A stretch of 64,000 nt of DNA from Branchiostoma floridae (lineage: Eukaryota; Chordata; Leptocardii; Amphioxiformes; Branchiostomatidae), in the NCBI RefSeq assembly GCF_000003815.2, contig NC_049980.1, positions 15,077,412 to 15,141,411 on the forward strand, given 5' to 3'. The notes below the pieces were generated by a model. That model worked only from the letters and a program-made list of their open reading frames with translations. It ran no database searches and was not told the origin of the DNA. Each line of letters starts with the position of its first letter. Within the stretch, counting starts at the first letter, position 1. Both the position numbers and the translations under genes were made by a program. Below are positions 59,722 through 64,000 of the stretch, one piece after another.

Positions 59722-59993
59722 CTGGAGCACCGACTGTCAAGAGCGACCACGCACATCATCTGAAATGGACGTGTCTTCTTTGATAACCTCCTTAAGGTTA
59801 CAGTAACCTTGGATACTGCCATCAAGAAGTTCCTATCAGTCCAAAGTCGTTTCCAGTTGGTTTAAAATGTTTCACTGTTTGATAATACTCAAAATCAACT
59901 GGCCACATTGACATTGAACACACCTCCTTTAAAGACTTGTCAGATCCTTTGAAGTTTTTGATCAAGTTTAGGTAGAGTAACACCGACGAGAAG
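59722..59993 (+). other. Possible 5' untranslated part of the receptor exon
   Basis: TTTTCTCCTTCCAG ending at 59721 is a good splice acceptor in front of a stretch contiguous with the receptor ATG. It could mark a 5'-UTR intron. This is a prediction from the motif alone. Confidence 0.3.
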
Positions 59994-60926
59994 ATGATAA
60001 CGGATAGCCCCATTAACACAACGGAGCTCATCGAATACATGACAGACAGTCTGTATGCCCGAACAGACAATCTNNNNNNNNNNNNNNNNNNNNNNNNNNN
60101 NNNNNNNNNNNNNNNNNNNNNNNNNNNNNNNNNNNNNNNNNNNNNNNNNNNNNNNNNNNNNNNNNNNNNNNNNACTGGTACTACAGAAGTCCCATCGAAT
60201 ACCTCATTACCAGTTTACTTCCCGATGAGCTACCAAATCGTTACCACCGTGTTCGTCCTTGTAATCTGTACTATTGGCATCGTTGGAAATATCATGGTAG
60301 TTCTGGTGGTGACTCGTATCAAATCCATGAGGAGCCCGACCAACTGTTACCTGGTCAGCCTGGCAGTGGCGGACCTCATAGTACTGGTCACGGCAGGGAT
60401 ACCGAACATCCCCGACAGCTTCTACATCGAGTTCGCCTGGCTCTACGGATACTCGGGTTGTCTCATCATCACCTACCTACAGTACCTCGGCATCAACACA
60501 TCATCAATGTCCATCCTGGCCTTCACGGTTGAACGTTACATCGCCATCTGCCACCCGCTGTACGCCCAGACCATGTGCACGGTTTCCCGGGCTAAGAAGA
60601 TCATCGCTGGAGTCTGGGTCCTCACCCTCGCCTATGATTCCATGTGGTTCTTCCTCATGGGTACAGAACAAAAGGTGTACAACAACGGAACTGAGGTACT
60701 TTTTTGCAACTACAACATGGAAAGAAGCAAATATTTGACAGTGTATTTCTTGGATCTGTCCCTGTTCTACCTGTTGCCGCTCATCGTGGCAGCCGTGCTG
60801 TACATCCGCATCGGGCGGGTGCTGTACTCGGAGGACATCGCTGAAGCCGGAAACATCGAGATCGCCAACAGGGGACAAACACATGTACGCCACATGCAGG
60901 CTCGCAGGATCAACTCACGGAAACAG
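59994..60926 (+). CDS. Thyrotropin-releasing-hormone-receptor-like GPCR, first coding exon
   Basis: The frame runs from ATG to CAG|GTGGGT, broken by 100 N (60074-60173); since the gap length is probably nominal, residue numbering and the N-terminal piece are uncertain. Five rhodopsin-class helices are present. TM1 contains GIVGNIMVVLVV; TM2, NCYLVSLAVADL; TM3, ITYLQYLGIN, ending in ERYIAICHP. The EL2 cysteine is in EVLFCNYN and TM5 in YLLPLIVAAVLYIRIGRVLY. N-glycosylation sequons NTT and NTS precede TM1. The TM3 Tyr and Asn of YLGIN correspond to residues that contact TRH in the mammalian receptor. The exon ends in INSRKQ, just before TM6; vertebrate TRHR reads on there with VTKML, so the split is at an equivalent place. 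It would couple a TRH-like peptide to Gq signalling at the plasma membrane (inference from family). TM6, TM7 and the tail are not in the window. The frame past 60926 is intron. Confidence 0.92.
60074..60173. other. Assembly gap, 100 N, inside receptor coding sequence
   Basis: A round 100-N placeholder within the extracellular N terminus. The frame happens to match across it, which proves nothing about the true length. Confidence 0.97.
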
Positions 60927-62363
60927 GTGGGTAGTCACTATAGGAGTGAAGAAGGAGGGAAGAAATGAAGGGAGGGGTGGAGGAAGGAAAGTGTGTTGCA
61001 TTTATACGATCATCTTGAGAAATATATCATTCCTATGATGTGTAATGATCTAATGCTGTTTACCATCTAAAAAGAGTAGCGCCAGTGTTTGTGAGATAAA
61101 GTAACTTCCAGATTGCTTCTGTGTAACATGCATGTTATCGAGCTATGCAGAGTGACCCTTTATCTACTCATGATCAAGCGTTAACGTGTATCTTTTGAGC
61201 TGCAACACTTCAAGGACAAATCAATAACTTGGAAAACAGAGGCCAATGTTGCTATCTTTTCCAATCCGCGATCACTCAGTTGTTTTCAACTTGGAAACCT
61301 TGACAACTCCGTCACTTTATTAACTTCGCACGAGCGCGCGCGCGCGCGCGTGTGTGTGCGTGCGTGTTGATTTCAGTAGAGATTCTACAGAAAAAGGTAA
61401 CATTATGCTTTTACATATACCGTTGAATTTTCTAATTTCCTTCCAAGCCATTTTTCAAGTAGTCAACTCTGACACGGCATGTTGTTCTCGTGTTTCTTAT
61501 TGTCCATCTTCATGCACACCGCCAGACTGAATGAGAGTCTGACACTTTACCACGAACATGCAGATGACAGCAGTGACTTCTCCTACATTTTAGCACTTTA
61601 TGTAATACATAGTGTACAGCAGACTTCATCCTCCCAACCTGAGTTAGTGCCGATGTCTAACTAGTAATTTTTTTCTTGAATTGACTGTAATAAAGTCTAG
61701 TGCAGACGTGACGTTTTGCCAATGCAGGAAATTGAATCTGTAGACGTGCGAGTTGTCCATTACAAAAATTGGGTTGGCGGTTCAAATCATAACCCTCGCA
61801 GTACCCCACTTTATTATCCCTCTTTAGTCGTGAGTTACATACCGAATTCCAACAGGAGTTGATCATTGGCTAGCTAGAATTGACCAAAATTTCGACACAC
61901 GAGAAACTTGTTACCAAACTTTTTCTCACTGATGCTCACTAACGTCCAACCATGGATCTGCTGTCACTGCCCGTGAACTTAACATCTGATGAAGAATTAC
62001 TTTTTAAACATGGACTATTTACTGGCCATGACTTTGCTTGACGCACCTAGCGATGCCACGTCGAGTAGTTGTGTAGTAAATTTGGGCATTTACCATTAAT
62101 GCCACGCCTTTCGTTCCACGGAAATTTACTGATATGAAGACCTGGTATCTCTTATCCCATGGCACCATTACGTTTTGATCCCGTGAAACCATTACGTTTT
62201 GAAGTGACCAAATACATCAGGAACCTTTGATCAGCCTGCATTCCGTATCGATAAATCGTCTCAATTAAACAAGTCAGAAGTCCTAGCAGATTCTGTTAAT
62301 ATTTAGACGCTACAGTACCTAATACATGACAGAAGAAGCGGTGTCTAATACCGGAACGGGGAA
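60927..62363 (+). other. Intron of the receptor gene, first part
   Basis: Starts at the GTGGGT donor. No exon with TM6 or TM7 sequence was found from here to the window end, so the intron exceeds 3 kb. It holds the CG/TG tract and later transposon pieces. Confidence 0.7.
61331..61366. repeat. (CG)n(TG)n alternating tract
   Basis: GAGCGCGCGCGCGCGCGCG followed by TGTGTGTGCGTGCGTG, about 36 bp of alternating purine-pyrimidine. Confidence 0.9.
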
Positions 62364-62364
62364 A

Positions 62365-62535
62365 CTCGCTCTGCTAGCAATAGACGGCGATCGTCCTGCG
62401 CGACCTAGCTGCTACCTTAATTGAGTTTGTGTAGCCTATGAGTTCATAATTGGAATATTAAGAATGCAAAATCGGTCGCAGCGCGATCATTTCGCTGCAC
62501 CATCGCAGGGAGGTCAGCGCCAAGTGGAATGGCGA
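62365..62535. mobile_element. MITE family 1, copy H
   Basis: The left side has GCAATAGACGGCGATCGTCC; the interior TTCATAATTGGAATATTAAG and ATGCAAAAT; the right side GGTCGCAGCGCGATC and a degenerate terminus, CCAAGTGGAATGG. It is diverged but follows the family order. Confidence 0.55.
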
Positions 62536-62608
62536 TGTAGAAAGTAGGGTCATACTCTTTACTTAATGCAGACATTGGATCTCTTCCCCTCGAAGGTTTT
62601 CCTTTATC

Positions 62609-63094
62609 TTAGGCCACAGCAAGTAGATTTTATGGATGGCATCCTCTACAGAGACTGCAAAAATAGTGAGAAAGGGCGAAAAAAAAAGATGGGCAAAAAA
62701 AGGCAAATTTTCAAAATAGACACCATAAACGTTGTAACAAGAATTGAAGTGGCAAAATATGTCATTATAAGCAACAAGGCATTCATTCCTGTATCTAAGA
62801 AGTGTACTAGTGTAGTAAAAGTAACACTAGTGTGGTAAACTGGTATCACTAAGTGACTAACCATATGTTGGCAACTTCACACATGGCTTCCATATTGGCG
62901 CCACTCTTACAACTATCCAGCAAGTTTCACTTCTGCAACTCCAGTCAAGGCTACCTCTCTAGTACAATTATTAGGTCAGGGTACAACACAACCTATCTAC
63001 CCATTTTGGTCTATCTGACCATCCATGAAGAAGAAAAACCAGGCGAAAATTAATGAGCGGACGTCATCCATAAAATTTCCTTGCTGTGGCCTTA
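62609..63094. mobile_element. ~485-bp terminal-inverted-repeat element, family 2
   Basis: The left end AGGCCACAGCAAGTAGATTT, then TATGGATGGCATCC, matches the reversed right end AAGGCCACAGCAAGGAAATT, then TTATGGATGACGTCC. The interior is AT-rich with poly-A runs and no transposase frame. It lies in the receptor intron. Confidence 0.75.
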
Positions 63095-63292
63095 GTACAG
63101 ATATATTTATCCCTACTGATAGTCCCTCCGTGCCTGGGCGCGTTTGCGTCTGGGTGTTTCCAAGGGTTTCGCTCATCTATCAAACGTCGACACAACTTTG
63201 CCAATAAAACTGATTTTTATTCTAAGAACAAAGGAACATTTGAGGAAGAGAAAGGTTATTAGGTATACATCATGACGTCAGTTAATTCTACC

Positions 63293-63345
63293 TGAAACGT
63301 CTGACCGTTTTCAAAATCTGTGCTGTTGATTGAGTATCGATCTGT
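63293..63345 (+). repeat. Fragment related to the 7.15-kb foldback arm
   Basis: GAAACGTCTGACCGTTTTCA, then AAAATC and TTGATTGAGTA resemble GAAACGTCTGACCGTTTCA, then AAAACC and TTGCTTGAGTA at 7795-7840. Confidence 0.5.
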
Positions 63346-64000
63346 TACAGTGTGTTAAGAAACATTCCTACCTAGATCCTTTGCATACTTGTGGTTGTCT
63401 GGAATGATAGCATGATGTTCTGTTGCAAATCTTGTAATTAGGAAGGGATGAAAGGTTGCAGAAAAGGTCGTGTTTTTGTACCCGAAGGGAATTCAAGTCA
63501 ATCTAGATGGGGGCGTGTCATACGCAAATTTTCACCTGATTTAATTAGCTGACAATCCGTTTTTACCGGGTTTCTTGCTTGCCATTGACACAACAGCTAG
63601 TGAGCACCGTTTGTATATCAGAATATCCACCTAATGTTGGGTAAAGTCCCCCGGGATGTTTGTCGTACGAAACGACTGCGTGTGGTAGCCATGGGGCACC
63701 TATATAAACACAGCTAGTCATAAACTATATATCTGCCACTTCTATGCATACATTGCAGTGGTTCATAAGATTTCGTGAGATTTTGTCGGCCTAGGCTATC
63801 GATTGCCCTAACACTTCTCCTAAATGTAGCCACAAGGACGCTGTACAGGGCCCTTGAAAGCTTTAAGTGTGTGATAATGACTGCCTGGGACAAAATACAC
63901 ACCCACGTAATTACAACTTCTAGGAGAGACCAATCATCACCATCATCCATATATTTCTTACACAGTATATCAAAGAAGTTGAAGCACACACGAAGTCCAG
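63346..64000. other. Receptor intron continuing, no exon seen
   Basis: No TM6/TM7-like exon or repeat array recognised up to the window edge. Confidence 0.5.

Noticed and set aside
60504..60893. 129-codon minus-strand frame
   Set aside because: Antisense shadow of the receptor exon.
1..64000. CRISPR arrays, operons, bacterial ribosome-binding sites
   Set aside because: None seen, and the genes have spliceosomal introns, so prokaryotic features are not expected.

Overview
This is animal nuclear DNA. The genes have GT-AG introns, the intergenic space is long and AT-leaning, and mobile-element debris is dense. A thyrotropin-releasing-hormone-type receptor, an LRR/Ig/FN3-type surface protein and many small inverted-repeat elements best fit an invertebrate chordate, most likely amphioxus (Branchiostoma). 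That assignment is inference; nothing in the sequence proves the species. Four runs of N (23333-23658, 42891-42990, 55983-56136, 60074-60173) mark a draft assembly.

Genes. Only three protein-coding genes can be supported. (1) Minus strand, 22363 down to 16315: a nine-exon gene for a 469-residue multi-pass membrane protein of the YeeE/YedE (sulfur/thiosulfate transport) family. All eight introns are GT-AG and every exon phase closes. The two cysteine signatures of the family (GACPG and GCTSGHGLSG) lie in the second and last thirds of the protein. (2) Plus strand, 26170-27978: an intronless 602-residue type I membrane protein with a signal peptide, leucine-rich repeats, an Ig-like region lacking the usual cysteines, an FN3-like region, one membrane span and a tail with two Y-x-T-I-P-D motifs. 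(3) Plus strand, 59994-60926: the first coding exon of a TRH-receptor-like GPCR, interrupted by an assembly gap near its N terminus. It ends at a splice donor just before transmembrane helix 6; the rest lies beyond the window.

Non-coding layout. Most of the window is repeats. They include a degenerate MITE family with at least eight copies (8.1, 12.6, 17.9, 22.7, 32.6, 38.0, 50.7 and 62.4 kb) and several other terminal-inverted-repeat elements (24.2-25.0, 25.4-25.8, 32.9-33.05, 38.9-39.6 and 62.6-63.1 kb). There is a 274-bp near-perfect inverted repeat at 7.15-7.85 kb. A palindromic element with a 9-bp target duplication sits inside another palindrome at 35.0 kb. Two tiny palindromes (8.05 and 24.08 kb) share a core and are flanked by different direct repeats. 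A roughly 0.75-kb repeat occurs at 6.1 and 41.5 kb in opposite orientation. tRNA-derived SINEs lie at 13.5, 45.6 and 55.3 kb, with a headless relative at 33.9 kb. Two related minisatellites lie head to head at 48.7-49.46 kb.

How the genes relate. The three genes belong to unrelated functions (anion transport, cell-surface recognition, neuropeptide signalling) and are separated by 4 to 32 kb, so no operon-like or co-functional cluster is implied. The most unusual biology is the bacterial-type sulfur transporter carried as an intron-rich gene in an apparent chordate. The most unusual DNA is the set of very short palindromic elements.
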